Counted from the stretch's first letter, positions 11,288-23,289 are shown. The stretch: 64,000 bases of DNA from Helichrysum umbraculigerum (GCA_949592205.1 CATIUR010000006.1:63484001-63548000), one strand, 5' to 3'. The notes: a model not told the origin generated them from the letters alone. Numbers and translations: made by a program.

Positions 11288-12091
11288 GGGTAAGGTTCAA
11301 ATGAGACTAAAAATTTGTGTGAGAATAGAGGAACCAATGATATGGTGCCATGTGTACAAAGAGAATATAAAACCCATTTACCCCTTAAGTTAAATATCTC
11401 ACAAACGACAAATCGAAAAATTATGAAAATTGCACCATTAGATTCAGCGTTTGATCCTCTTCGTTTTGCCGTCCATTAAGGCATACTTTCGAAGAGTTTT
11501 TTTTCTTCATTATTTTTAGTGGGTTTCACATTACTAACACGTGTGTTACAGTGTTGCGTTTAGGGTTTATAGTTTGGGGTTTAGGGTTTAGGGTTGGGAG
11601 TTTGGGGTTTCGTCCAGAAACCTCAAACTCCCAACCCTAAACCCTAAACCCTAACCCCTAAACCCCAAACCCTAAACGCTTTATAAAACTTTAAACCCTA
11701 AATCATACTAAACCCTAAACCTTAAACCCTGCTAAACCCTAACACTAAACCCTGCTAAACCCTAACACTAAACCCTAACTCTAAACCCTAACCCTAAACC
11801 CTAAATCAAGTGTATAATCAATCACTAACACATGTGTTACTAATACGTAAAACCCACCAAAAAAATGAAGAAAAAAAAAAGTTCGTCGGAAGTATGCCTT
11901 GATAGACGGCAAATCGAAGAGGATAAAACGCTGAAAAATATGGTGCAATTTTCATGATTTTTTAACTTGTCGTTTGTGAGATATTTAATTTTTAAAAACG
12001 TTGATGAGAGATAAAAAAGTGACACATGGCATATTGTGGTTGGTTCCCCCATTCTCATACAAAATAATTGGTCTCAATTGAACTCTTCTCT
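11288..12091. mobile_element. MULE-like foldback element with telomere-like core
   Basis: Long inverted arms: left end GGGTAAGGTTCAAATGAGAC, and complement of right end GAGAAGAGTTCAATTGAGAC. Similarity continues inward for about 230 bp ('ggtgccatgtg'/'cacatggcat', 'cacaaacgacaaatcg'/'tgtcgtttgtgag', 'gtgggttt'/'aacccacc'). Flanks are aataacata (11279-11287) and agtaacata (12092-12100), a 9-bp duplication with one mismatch, typical of Mutator-like elements. Boundaries may be off by 1 bp. There is no transposase. Confidence 0.75.
11555..11810. repeat. Inverted telomere-like repeat array
   Basis: GGGTTTA-type units run left to right (about 11567-11610). They then switch to CCCTAAA-type units (about 11630-11810), head to head around 11615. 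Many units are degenerate (TAAACCCTAA, CTAAACCCTG), so this is transposon cargo and not a chromosome end. Confidence 0.85.
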
Positions 12092-12136
12092 AGTAACATA
12101 TTTGTTTATAAATAATACTCGTAAGTAATAAGTATT

Positions 12137-13798
12137 GATTGGGGATCATAGGGGAAGGGGTCATATGAGGAGAAGGAGGAGAAGTTTTATTTGTAGCCAT
12201 TGGATCATCTTTTAGGTTGGATCAATGGTTAAAAGGGGTGGCAACTTTGTAATTACTTTAAAAAATAAGGGTATTAGTTAACAAAAAAAAACATAACATT
12301 AATTTTTACTCCACACCCCTTCCACTATTTAGACTTTTACATGTTAAACCTTCAACTTTATTTTCTTCCCCCTCCTACCTTCTTCTTCTTCCAACCCCAC
12401 CTACCACCCCCCCCCCCCACCACTTGCTGCCACCATCTGACTGCCGCCGGCCGCCGTCAGCCGCCGCCGGATTCCGGCTGCCGGAAAAAAAAAATTCAAA
12501 TTTTTTTTTTTCAAAATTTTTTTTTTTTCAATTTTTTTTTTTCAAAATTTTTTTTTTTTCAAAATTTTTTTTTTTTCAATTTTTTTTTTTTCAAATTTTT
12601 TTTCCCATAAATTTTTTATTAGATATAGTATTCCTTTTCCTACTGCATTTTTAATAAAACTATACGTTTTTTCCACTGCATTTTGTATATTATTGATAAT
12701 TAACTAAAACTTGTATATATTTTATCGCATCTTCTATACCCAACGTCAACAAAATACCGTACAAATGGATAATATATATAATCTAAAATGCAGTAAAAAG
12801 AGAACAATATGTCCTAAATGATGTATATGCAAAATGCAATAAAAACAACAATATGTATTATTCTTTAATACAAAATGCAATACAAATAGATAATATGTAA
12901 AATACAAAATGCAGTACAAATCGATAATATGTAAAATACAAAATGCAGTGAATAACAAACAATATATAATGAATGAAATATATGAAAAATGCAGCAAAAA
13001 TAATAAAATGCAGTGAAAATAACAAAATGCAGTACAAATAGATTATGTATAATATAAAATGTAGTGAAAATAACAAAATGCAGTAAAAAAAATAAAATGC
13101 AGTACAAATAGATTATGTATAATATAAAATGCAGTGAAACGAACAATGTGTACTAAATAAATATATGAAAAATGCAGTAAAAACAGTAGTATGTATTATA
13201 CTTTCATACAAAATGCAGTAAAAATGGATCATATGTATAATATAAAATGCAGTACAAAATAAACAATATGTAATATATGAAATATATGCAAAATGCAGTG
13301 AATAATAATAAAATGCAGTGTAATTTTAATAAAATGCAGTAAAAAATATATTATGTATAACTTAAAATGCAGTAAAAAATAAACAATATATATAAGATTG
13401 AGGTGTATAAATAAAATGCAGTAAAAACGAACAATATCTACTAAACATATATACAAAATGCAATAAAAATAATAAAATGCAGTACAAAGTGATAATATGT
13501 AAAAAAAAATTTAGAAAAAAAAATTATGAAACAAAAATTTTAATTTTTTTTTTTTAAAAAAAAAAATTTTTAAAAATTGAATTTTTTTTTTCCGACGACC
13601 GGTGGCGGCGGCGGAGGGTGGCGGCGGCGGCGGGTGGCAGCAGCTAGTGGTGGTGGGTGGTGGAAGGGAGGGGTGGGTAGGAAGAAAGTAGGAGGGAGTA
13701 GTGTACACTATTAAAAAGGTGGAGGGGGTAAAAATGAAAATTTGAAAATTCTTCTCCTCCTTCTCCTCAAATAATACCTTCTCCTCTGAACCTTACCC
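12137..13798. mobile_element. MULE-like foldback element, 1,662 bp
   Basis: A perfect 9-bp duplication ATAAGTATT flanks it (12128-12136 and 13799-13807). Termini GATTGGGGATCATAGGGGAA and, as complement of the right end, GGGTAAGGTTCAGAGGAGAA align without gaps and run into a shared 'GAGGAGAAGGAGGAGAAG'. The arms (about 500 bp left, 300 bp right) carry matching inverted blocks: T-rich/A-rich stretches, CCGCCG/CGGCGG, and CCACC/GGTGG runs. The centre is an AT-rich minisatellite. No transposase is present. Confidence 0.85.
12650..13500. repeat. AT-rich minisatellite, 'aaaatgcagt' motif
   Basis: Roughly 30 copies of 'aaaatgcagt' or close variants are spaced 15-50 bp apart by AT-rich linkers ('aataacaatatgtataat' type). 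It forms the loop between the two arms of the foldback element. Apparent minus-strand frames here are low-complexity Phe/Ile/Tyr/Cys strings and not genes. Confidence 0.85.
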
Positions 13799-14100
13799 AT
13801 AAGTATTAAGCTTGAAAAATAAAGCGCATTCAAACACTTCTATGGTTCTATCATTTTTTGAACCTTTTGTTATAAAACGTATTTTTCACCTTCAGCCCCT
13901 TACACGAAGAAGATAAGATAAAATCGCTCTCTCACTTTTTTTTCTTCTTCTTATAAATTAAATTCTAAAACACGTGTTTCAGCTTATTCGGATACGGGAT
14001 ACAACAAGGAATATGCACACGAAAACTCCATTCTGTCCATCGACTATTTTGTAACTTTTGAAAATGACTTAAATTGTTGTATCCGTTTGACTATTTAGTA

Positions 14101-14802
14101 CTACCTCCGTCCCATTATAAAAAGTGTCGTTTTGACTTTTCAAATGGTGTGTTTAGCAAAACTAGCTGGAGATGGAGATGGAGATGGAGCTGAAGATGGA
14201 GATGGAGGTTAGAAGCTGGAGCTGGAGCTTTTATTTGAGGCTGGAGCTGGAGATATTATTTGTTAATAAGTGTTTGTCAAACTAGCTGGGGCTGGAGCTT
14301 ATTGATGTAAAATAAAAATTTAAATTACATGATATTATACAATTCTAAATTTTTAATAATGAAAAGAAGGGTAATATTGTAATTTTATAATTAGGGGATG
14401 GGGATTCTAGGAAGAAGCTAGTTTGAGGAGCTTCCAAATGAAGGGATTCTCATTCAAAGAAACCCTATTATATTTTTGATGCCAAACAAGGATTGTGGAA
14501 TTACAAGGGATTGAGATTCTTAAAATTAGAATCTCAATCTCCTAGAATCCCCAATAATCCCCTAAAAAGTGGTTGCCAAACACACCCAAAGTCTTTCTTT
14601 TTCAACTTTGACCTAGAATATATATGTTTGTATTATATAATACTTGATAAAAATTATACTAATGAAATTACATTTAAAACCAGTTCATTCATATATTTTG
14701 AATCAAGTATTATATAACACAAACAAAAATATTTAAAGTCAAAATTGAAAAAGAAATACTTTAAAAAGTCAAAACATGACACTTGTAATGGGACAGATGG
14801 AA
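14101..14802. mobile_element. Stowaway-type MITE, interrupted
   Basis: Left end CTACCTCCGTCCCATT and complement of right end TTCCATCTGTCCCATT match the Stowaway (Tc1/mariner) consensus. Both are flanked by TA. Inward similarity continues ('aagtgtcgttttgactttt' against 'aaaagtcaaaacatgacactt'). A second MITE sits inside. Confidence 0.8.
14146..14587. mobile_element. Nested MITE with GGTGTGTTTGGC-type ends
   Basis: Left end GGTGTGTTTAGCAAAACTAG and complement of right end GGGTGTGTTTGGCAACCAC. Such termini are common among short hAT/PIF-type MITEs. The interior holds a GGAGAT/GGAGCT hexamer repeat (14165-14260). Target duplication is not clear. Its insertion splits the Stowaway element. Confidence 0.6.
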
Positions 14803-15044
14803 TATATTTTTTTTCATAACATACATATATTTTTAATTTTCAATTTTCAATTTCAATTTGTAAATACGTACCGACGTGGCGACGTTACATCTAGCGTGTT
14901 TATATTCAAAATCCTTGTTTTCATGCGTAATTATTTATTATTATTTATACCTTGTTTAAATGATGTTAATTTTTTATTCACTTTATTAAAATAGCTTTTT
15001 GGGTAAATAAGAGAAAGGTCACTATTCCACATAGCATAACCAAA

Positions 15045-15722
15045 ATTAACCATTTGAAATGGACATGTATAAACGTTTATAAAAAGGAAGGGTTTATCAT
15101 CGGAGAACACTAAATTACTAATTATAGGGTTATGGTTAAGCCTATTATATTCAACGTAATTCTAAAATTAATAACTTACGGACCGGGAATAAACAATCTT
15201 ACTAAATTTTACTAATAAGAAAAGTCTATTAAAAAAATATATTTATACTTTGTAAATAATTCAACTGAGTTTAAAAATTTCAAATATAACGATCTTAATC
15301 GGGCTATGGTTATCATTCTCCTTAAACATGAATAATAACATGACGCAAGCTACACAAATTATTACATGCAGTGAAAAAAATGAGATTTAATCATCTGTAT
15401 CTTAAATAGTTTCGATTAGGTATGTAATTTAGTTTTGTTTGCAAACGATATTTTCTTTTAATTCGTTCTGGGCTTACACCTTAATGGACCTTTGATTATA
15501 GCTTCCATTACTAAAGAAGCCTTTTAAGCCTTGCTTACAAGTTACAACCCAAAAACAAAATTGGAATAAATGTGCATAAGAATATATCAGAGTTATTTTC
15601 CATCGACAATATGCAACCTTATGAACAAACACATTTACCTGCTTGCATCTATTATCTAATTGGCGGTACAAAATAATAATAATAATAATAATAACAATAT
15701 CTTATACAAAGATGTGGACGCT
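15045..15722. repeat. Tandem duplication, copy 1 (about 680 bp)
   Basis: Begins 'attaaccatttgaaatgg' and ends after a (AAT)n run and 'caatatcttatac'. The same order of sequence recurs at 15723-15832 plus 18862-19505. No coding is recognised. Confidence 0.85.
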
Positions 15723-16719
15723 ATTAACCATTTGATATGGACATGTATATAAATAAACGTTTATAAAAAGGAAGGGTTTATAATAAGTATTTAAACATGG
15801 GAGAACGCTAATTATAGGGTTATTGTTAAGCCCATGGTTGTAAAAGTCGGCCTGGTCGGCTGACTTGTCCCCGACTAGGCGGATTTTGAAAGGCCTCGAC
15901 CAGTCGAGGTCGGTCAAAAAAAGTCGGTCAGTGGCGGTCAACGATGGTCAACGGGTTAGAATCGTTCAGTCTATGAATGAGATGTTTTTCTCCATCACTT
16001 TTTGTTGCTAAATATGCGAAAAATAGAGAAAAAAGTGATAGAATGAAGTATGAGACGATGAGATTGAGATGCAGATGAAGATGAATGAGATTTGATCTGA
16101 GATCAGATATGGAAAAAGGAGAGATAAATGTGTATATAATGTGTATATTTTCAAGAAAAAGTAAAATAATTTACATTTTAGTCTCTTTTCTTTAAAATAT
16201 ATAAAGTTCTCAGCTATTAAATAGATATATAATTTTAAAATGGCCAAAATATAGCTTACTAATCTGAACTTGATCAACCGGGTTTTGTATTACCCTAAAC
16301 TATTACAAGAACGATATAGTACCTTAGACTTGACAAAAAGGTTTCTTTAGTACATTGACTCAGTCATATGACAGGCACATGACTTGTATTGTTAGTTTTT
16401 AACTTTTTTTATAACAAACCAATTTCGTAATACATGAACATCTTTGAATGAAAGGCTTCCTCATCCTTTCCTATTAAAATAAATATACCTGCAACCATTA
16501 TCAAAACAATCCATGGAACTATACTCATGAAGTTCTATTTTCCATTAATTTAACATACCTGCACCTTTATTTCGCATGAAACAACATTTGCGAAGAATGC
16601 CTGACGGAAATAAAGTTACTAAATAAAATAATAAATTCAGGGTTTTCATTCTTTGTGACGTATATGCGGCCTCATTTGTCAAGGAATTCAACCAGGCACA
16701 CGTCCCACCGTTATAATAT

Positions 16720-16897
16720 GAGGAGTGATCCGTACACCATCAAAAATTATCCATACACCACCAAATATGATTTATGGTGTTGTACAGTATAACAAAAAAA
16801 AAAAAAAGGGTTATTGGAGGGAACCTTTAACCCCGGATCCGTAGATTCATAGTTAGTAGTGTATGGATAATTTTTGGTGGTCTACGGATCATCACAT
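16720..16897. mobile_element. MITE, 178 bp, 9-bp TSD
   Basis: Inverted ends 'gtgatccgtacacca' and, complement of the right side, 'gatccgtagaccacc', then 'aaaaattatccatacac' on both. A perfect 9-bp duplication TTATAATAT (16711-16719, 16898-16906) suggests Mutator-type mobilisation. Confidence 0.72.
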
Positions 16898-16945
16898 TTA
16901 TAATATTTTGATTTTGATAACGTGACGTAGTCGTTTTTTGGGTTA

Positions 16946-17281
16946 CTAGCCTCTATACCCGTGTATTACACGGGGTTGGACTAAAACAAATAGATTTTAA
17001 TAGTTGTTAATATGAAGGATTAAATATCATCAACGCATGTGATATGATAATAGTCTTAATGTATTACGAATACCTATTGTAATATGATAATAGTCCTAAT
17101 GTATTACGAATACCTATTTGGATAAAGTTATCATAATTAATTTTCTTTATATAATATATAATTAATGATTTATGATGTCATTAAATCCTATAATTTAGCT
17201 AACTGGACAAAATTAAGTAATTTTATTGGTTGATTAAATTTTTGATGATATCATCAACTGTTTCTTATATATAATTTAAGA
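16946..17281 (-). mobile_element. Short Helitron, 336 bp
   Basis: On the minus strand it starts TCTTAAATTATATATAAGAA (17281) after an A, followed by a 'TTGATGATATCATCAA' palindrome often seen near Helitron 5' ends. It ends with a perfect stem CCCGTGTA/TACACGGG, 'TATAGAGG' and CTAG before T. A 41-bp direct duplication ('atgataatagt..taatgtattacgaatacctatt') lies inside. Confidence 0.62.
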
Positions 17282-17756
17282 TTGAATTTTGAGAAGCAAT
17301 CTCTCGTATTAAACAAACATATAGTGGTGATCGAATTCCACAAATGTAAATGTTTTTCTAATGTGGGGGCAATATTTGATGTGCATGTATGTTGCTGTTG
17401 ATTGTTTTGATAATAGTTGCATATATATTAATTTTAAAAGGAAGAAGAGGAGCTTCATTCAAAGACTTTCATGTAGTACAAAATTGGTTTGTTAAAAAGA
17501 AGTTAAAAATTAACGAGATAAGTCATGTGCCTATTGTTATAAACTGAGGCAGGGTACTAAAAGTCTAGGATACCATGCCGTCCTTAAGTTTAGGGTACTA
17601 TAAAAGTCAGTTGACCAAGTTCAAGGTAGTAAGCTACATTTTAACCTTTTGAAATTTATTATTTAAAAGTAAAAAAGTCAAAAGAAGTCAACACCAATTA
17701 GTCCCCGACTTGGCTAACTAGTCCCTCAAAGGTGTCGACTGACTAGTCCCCTACAA

Positions 17757-18817
17757 TAGGCCTGGCAATGGATAGCTTTTGATCCAAATCCGATCCGATC
17801 CGATCCAATTATATTGATTTATTGGATCAAAAAATTGATCCATCAATCCAATTAGTGATCCAACAAATCGATCCAAATATCCAATTATACATTTGGATCG
17901 ATCCATGATCCATCCGGATCGATCCAATTATAAAAAACAAAAAACAAGTTAACAAAATTATATTATATATATATATGTATATATATATATGTAACTGAAC
18001 TCATACACATGTATCTATATGTACGTATATACAACTGATTCTTCTTGTAGCTTAAGCATCTAGAATTTGAGATTGAAATCGTTCAACGTAATCGATTCCT
18101 GGAACGAATTTCCGTTCCTGTTCTATAAACTCCGCGATTGAATCATCGAAATTCCGTTCCTGTTCTATAAACTCCGATTGAATCATCGAATTTCCGTTTC
18201 TGTTCTATAAACTCCGCGATTGAATCATCGAATTTCCGTTCCTGTTCTATAAACTTCGCGATTGAATCATCGAATTTATGTTCCTGTTCTATAAATTCCG
18301 CGATTGATTCTTCGCCGGATAATATGCCGGAATCCTCACCGCAGATTAAATCGGAGAAACAGAGTATGATATAGATAGATGTATATATAAGTCCAATTTT
18401 ATAATATAGATAGATAAATGTATGTAAATGTCATGAATCTTGCGAAATTATCAAAATTTATTCATCTCCCGATCAATCGCAACTTATGAGTAACTACAAT
18501 AGTGCTTACGATGTAAGTTGCGGTGGATAATGATGTAATTACTCATCATATGTTTTTCAATTTATTTTATTTAGATTAGATACAGATACAGGTAGAGATA
18601 TAGATATAGATAGAGATGTATATATAAGTCATAAACCAAATAACTTGAAAAAAAAAATGGATCGATCCGGATCGTGATCCGATCCATTTAATTTAATTGG
18701 ATATGGATCGGATCATGATCCATTCTCGTGGATCATGGATCGGATCATGATCCATTTAAGTTGGATCACTAATGGAGCGGATCAAGATCCATCCATATCC
18801 ATCCATTGCCAAGCCTA
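17757..18817. mobile_element. hAT-like element, 1,061 bp, nested
   Basis: Ends TAGGCCTGGCAATGGATA and, complement of the right end, TAGGCTTGGCAATGGATG. A perfect 8-bp duplication CCCTACAA (17749-17756, 18818-18825) flanks it. Subterminal regions are packed with GGATC/GATCC words on both sides, like transposase-binding clusters. The centre is a minisatellite. No transposase. Confidence 0.85.
18095..18310. repeat. Minisatellite, about 45-bp unit, 5 copies
   Basis: Unit 'gttcctgttctataaactcc' + 'gcgattgaatcatcgaattt' repeats with small changes. Copies are contiguous and AT-rich without unique spacers, so this is not a CRISPR array. Confidence 0.8.
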
Positions 18818-19505
18818 CCCTACAAGTGACTAATCCCCAGCTAGCGACTTTTACAACCTTGGTTAAGCCTACAATATTCAACTTAATTCTAAAAATAATA
18901 ACTCACGAACCGTGAATAAACAATCTTACTAAATTTTACTAATAAGAAACGTCTTAAAAAAAGAATATTTAAATTTTTTAATTAATTCAATTGAGTTTAA
19001 AATTTTTAAATATGACGATCTTAACAGGTCTATGATTATCATTCTCCATAAACATGAATAATAACATGACGCAAACTACACAAATTATTACATGCAGTGA
19101 AAATAATGAGATTTAATCATCTGCATCTTAAATAGTCTCGATTAGCTATGTAAGTTTTGTTTCTAAAATTACTCTTTGATGGCTTGATGCAAACAAGTTA
19201 TGTGCTTGGACACCTTATTGGGCTTGAAATATGCAACAATTTCGTTGTCTAATAATTCGATCTGGGCTTACACCTTAATGGACCTTTGATTATATATAGC
19301 TTCTATGCAACTAAAGAAGCCTTTAGCCTTGCTTACAGAGTTACAGCCCAAAAACAAAATTGGAATAAATGTGCATAAAAATATCTGAGTTATTTTCCAT
19401 CGACAATATGCAACCTTATGAGTTATGAATAAACACATTTACCTGCTTACATCTAGTATCTAATTGGTGGTACAAAACAAATAATAATAACAATATCTTA
19501 TACCA

Positions 19506-22267
19506 AAAACTACGTGATAAACAACCTAACTAGACTTCATATTCTTGTCAACTCTGAAACAATAGTCGCAAACCCTTGAGATACTCGTTAACAGCTACGA
19601 GTATTTCTGATATAACATGCAGTGAATTATAGATCGTATAATGTAGTTCTATTTCTTGTTCTCCATTTTGTAAAAGGCAAATCGATTTACTACTAATTGT
19701 GGTATAAATAAGTAACCAATTTAGTGATGCTTGCGAAAAAACTTGGTCCGAATGATATGTCCGAATGATATGATATAAATATGACCCACAACCATCTAAT
19801 TGGTATGAAAAGAGTCGTAAACATGCGTGAAGGTACATTTCTCATCTCATGTCATCATAACCATCACATCACTATAAAAGCTCAACTAATAAGGAAAAAG
19901 GATACATCTACAAATTAGGCTAAAAACAAACTTAACAAACATTTAGCAATAATCCATTCATCCAAATAAATGTCAAATCGCCATCACAAGGTTTACGGTT
20001 CAAATAATAAATCATTTTAATTTTGGAAAGGTAAACCGACCCTCTGGCGGTCTCCACCGGTCCCACGACCAACATGAGTAAGATGAATTGCGTAACATGT
20101 TGTTAAAGTAAAATAAGGACATAGATTGAACCCATGACCTCCACTTTTATGTTGCATACCATCGCGGAAACAATCAATGTTATTTTGTATGACCTTTTAG
20201 CATAACCAAGTATATATAGACTATAGTGCGTGAAAACGACGGTGTAAGGAGAGGAACTATGAAAGACAACTTTCTTATCTTGATATTGAACTGTACATAA
20301 CTTTCTAGAAAATAAAATACAACCCTTGTTTGTTCATGTCAGTCTAGCTTTGAAAGGATTTTTCTGGTTCGAGTCATATGTGGCAGTAAAGTCGGACTTT
20401 GTGAATTAGTCGGTAAAAGGATTAGACATGATGACTGTAAATATCTAAACCTAAAATTTCGAACTTATTGTTTTCTTAAAATTTAAAAATGTCTTGTCAA
20501 CTTAGACGGATTGAACTACGTAGTATATATTATCAATCCTATATCGTACATTTAAACTTGTACTTCATTTTCATGTTAAGTACACTTTTTTACGGGAGTA
20601 CATTAACGTTTTTTATTTTGTCTTGTAACTTAACATAAAATTAAAATGAAACGATTAAATAAAAAAAAAAAGAATAAGATTCTTTTAATTACCGTTTCGG
20701 TCCCCCATTGTTTGCTATGACAACGATTGAAAACCCCTTCTTTTTTGGAGACGTTCACAAAAGTCATTCTGGGCCCTACTACAGTTCTGTCTATTTCCCA
20801 CTGAAATTTACAAAGTCGTGACTCAACCAAACTAATTTCTCCTTTTACACTTTACATCACTCTACTTTTGTTTTAAGACAATACATGTCCTTATCTAATC
20901 ACACTCTCACTTTTTTCACCATTGGAAATAAAAATCTTTAATTCTTTTGCATCTTTCCGGTCTTCTGTTCCAAAATAAACAATTTAACAAATTTAAGCAA
21001 TTGAAGATAATATCGTTGTGTTTTATTCACGTAAAGTTTTCTATGAAAGTATAATTAATATTACGATTTCATTGAATTCTGCGAAACAAACACAACGTAA
21101 TTTAAAACAATGAATATTGTTTCTTGTTATGCCTTTTTAGAAATGCGTATATTACATTTTCATAAAGGGGTTGACTTTACTCAATTTTAGCCATATTCTT
21201 TCGTTCTTTCGATAGGATCAAAGTTACATATGTTATGATTTACACCATAAGTCATAAGAAGTTTAGTGATAAACATATCATAATGATATATCATGTCATT
21301 ATATTATTACCAAGAGGTATTGCTAATGTATATAGATATATATCAATTATTAAAGTCAAAATAGTTTAGTTATGTAAAAAAAAATTATACATTAAGGGGA
21401 TACAAAGTTCAATACTAGGGCCATGTATACACGTTATGTAAGTCAAGAAACTACGAGGGGCTAAGTGTTACATATAAAACTCTAGGAAAAAGATAGCCAT
21501 AGGCCCTATATAAAGTTCCGATATAATGGAGTAGGAATAGACCTTTTCTTTGAACTTTGGTGCCTCTTTTTTGAAACATATTTTGGGGCATTTTTATGCT
21601 ATTCATTATTATAGATAGATAGATGACAATATACGTACTTCACAATATTTAACTTACATGAATTAAGTTAGATGTATCAAAGACAAAAGTAACATGAAAG
21701 TTTACATTTCTAACTCTCAAAGTTTCTCATAAATGCCCTATCTTATAATCCTCATTTATCGTTTGTTGCATAGGATATTAAGAAACATACTACTACGTAT
21801 ATGATTCTTAAAAGTGCGTGCGTTTTGAAAGTGAACACTTTAATGACGACGGAGTGAGTAAGACTTGAGCTTTATTCTAGATTCATCCAATTAAGACCTT
21901 AACCCAACTTAGAAGAGACAAATTGAAAACCCCATATAGCTAGCAAGCATGAATAGGTACAATATTAGCTTATAACGAATATATGAAAAATGAAGCCATT
22001 AGGGGAACTAGGCTATACATTAAGCCAACTAAAGGTCTTTCTTTTTCACCCACCACATGGGTTGATTAAAACAAGCGACCCCACATATCAAATTAGAGCA
22101 AGTATAATATAGGGATAATATATATGGTTTTGTGGTGAGTTGGTGACCCCACTACCATATTATATTATCTTGATTCGATCGTTTATTTTTTTCTAATTAT
22201 ATTTAATGGCTAACTTATACCATAGCATTAGCTAGCCTCTTTTACTTAACGTTTGGCTTACTAAAAC
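19506..22267. other. Intergenic, no gene seen
   Basis: AT-rich DNA with scattered short open frames lacking family features. A possible decayed SINE lies at 20030-20190. The rest shows no terminal repeats or splice structure that I can support. Confidence 0.5.
20030..20190 (-). mobile_element. Possible decayed SINE
   Basis: On the minus strand 'GGTATGCAACATAAAAGTGG' is followed by 'GGTCATGGGTTCAATCT', similar to pol III A and B boxes at suitable spacing. No clear poly-A tail or target duplication is seen. Confidence 0.28.
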
Positions 22268-22642
22268 GAAAATCACAAAAATGATCAAATCACCTCACCC
22301 TTTTTAACAAAATAATCATTTGACCAACCATTTTAACAAACTAATCCTTTGACTGACGCCGGGTCGGCGCCCCACCCACAAAAGACGTGCCACGTGGAAA
22401 GATTTATTAATATTTAATATTGGGGCGCCGGCGATAATGGTGGGGCGCCTGAGGCGCCGGTCCCAAATGGTGGCGCCCCTGGCGATAATGATGCAAGCTT
22501 TTTCCACGTGGCACGTCTTTTGAGGGTGGGGCGCCAGGGGCGCCTACCCGGAGCTAGTCAAAGGATTAGTTTGTTAAAATGGTTGGTCAAAGGATTATTT
22601 TGTTAAAAGGAGTGTGGTGATTGGATCATTTTTGTGATTTTC
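22268..22642. mobile_element. GGCGCC-rich foldback MITE
   Basis: Inverted arms of about 130 bp: GAAAATCACAAAAATGATCA outermost, then 'aacaaaataatcatttgacc', 'ttttaacaaactaatccttt', and 'gacgtgccacgtgga' paired with 'tccacgtggcacgtc'. The centre has six or more GGCGCC palindromes. No coding and no clear target duplication. It stands out as a G+C-rich island. Confidence 0.8.
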
Positions 22643-23289
22643 CCGGTATTTTATTAATAGCAATGTTTAAATTTTCTAATGATATTATCGTACCGCTCCT
22701 TGGTCCAATAATAAGTGTATACAATCAGATTACACAAAGTCAAAGAAAAGCAATAATCAATAGTTTTTGTTCAGAAACAGAATTTTTTTTATACAAATGT
22801 TTGTAACTATTACCTTGAACTCTGTAATTATATGTAAGTTTTAATAATCGTCCTAAAGATTAAAAACACGCAATCATTCATCTAACCACTATTTTAGTAA
22901 ATTAATGTTTTTATTATACTTTATTTGGGGAAAAGTTAGAGAAAAAAAGTATACTCCATTTATAAAGTACAATTTCTTTTTGTATGTTAAAGAATAGTTA
23001 AACAAATTAAAAAATAATATTGCTACAACAGTGGCCACCCATATTCTAAGTTCACTATGTAATTTATTTATATTTTTATATAATAATGGTGAAAAATAAT
23101 TTATTAAATCGAAATCTAGGATGCTACAAATGCTACATGTTACGAGGATCATGTCATACAAGATAACTTGATTTGTTAAGGTATTTAGAGTTATAGTGCG
23201 GCACTATATTGTGGCAATGGAATGTGTTAGAGTACATTACTACATTTGATGATTTGCTTTCCTTCAATTGTTAATTGATCAAGCATAAA
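22643..23289. other. Intergenic, no gene seen
   Basis: AT-rich; no recognisable element ends or gene. Confidence 0.4.

Larger units (their letters stand above)
16242..17646. mobile_element. MULE-like element with about 260-bp inverted repeats
   Basis: Left end GGCCAAAATATAGCTTACTA and complement of right end GGTTAAAATGTAGCTTACTA. The inverted similarity continues through 'aggcacatgactt', 'ttagtttttaactt' and 'attatcaaaacaatc'. Flanking ttttaaaat (16233-16241) and ttttgaaat (17647-17655) is a 9-bp duplication with one mismatch. It is inserted in the hAT-like element and itself hosts a MITE and a Helitron. Confidence 0.78.
15833..18861. mobile_element. hAT-like non-autonomous element, 3,029 bp with inserts
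   Basis: Termini CATGGTTGTAAAAGTCG and, complement of the right end, CAAGGTTGTAAAAGTCG. A perfect 8-bp duplication GTTAAGCC (15825-15832, 18862-18869) flanks it. Its own sequence is short: subterminal 'gtccccgacta' and 'gtcaacg' words. Most of the length is other elements inserted later (16242-17646 and 17757-18817). No transposase. Confidence 0.82.
15723..19505. repeat. Tandem duplication, copy 2, split by a hAT insertion
   Basis: Copy 2 starts at 15723 ('attaaccatttgatatgg'), breaks at 15832 and resumes at 18862 ('gttaagcctac'). It then follows copy 1 through 'attattacatgcagtgaaaa' and 'cttacaccttaatggacctt' to about 19505. The break coincides with a 3.0-kb insertion, so the duplication came first. 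Confidence 0.85.

Noticed and set aside
11555..11810. Possible chromosome end
   Set aside because: Repeats are degenerate, switch direction, and lie inside a 9-bp-TSD element with DNA continuing on both sides.
12341..13708. Several frames rich in Phe/Ile/Tyr/Cys or Pro
   Set aside because: They are translations of T-runs, CCACC runs and the minisatellite of a foldback element.
15702..16277. Two short minus-strand frames
   Set aside because: They cross the hAT terminus and a MULE terminus, so they cannot be ancestral genes.
18095..18310. Spaced repeats resembling a CRISPR array
   Set aside because: Units are contiguous with no unique spacers, the context is a plant hAT element.
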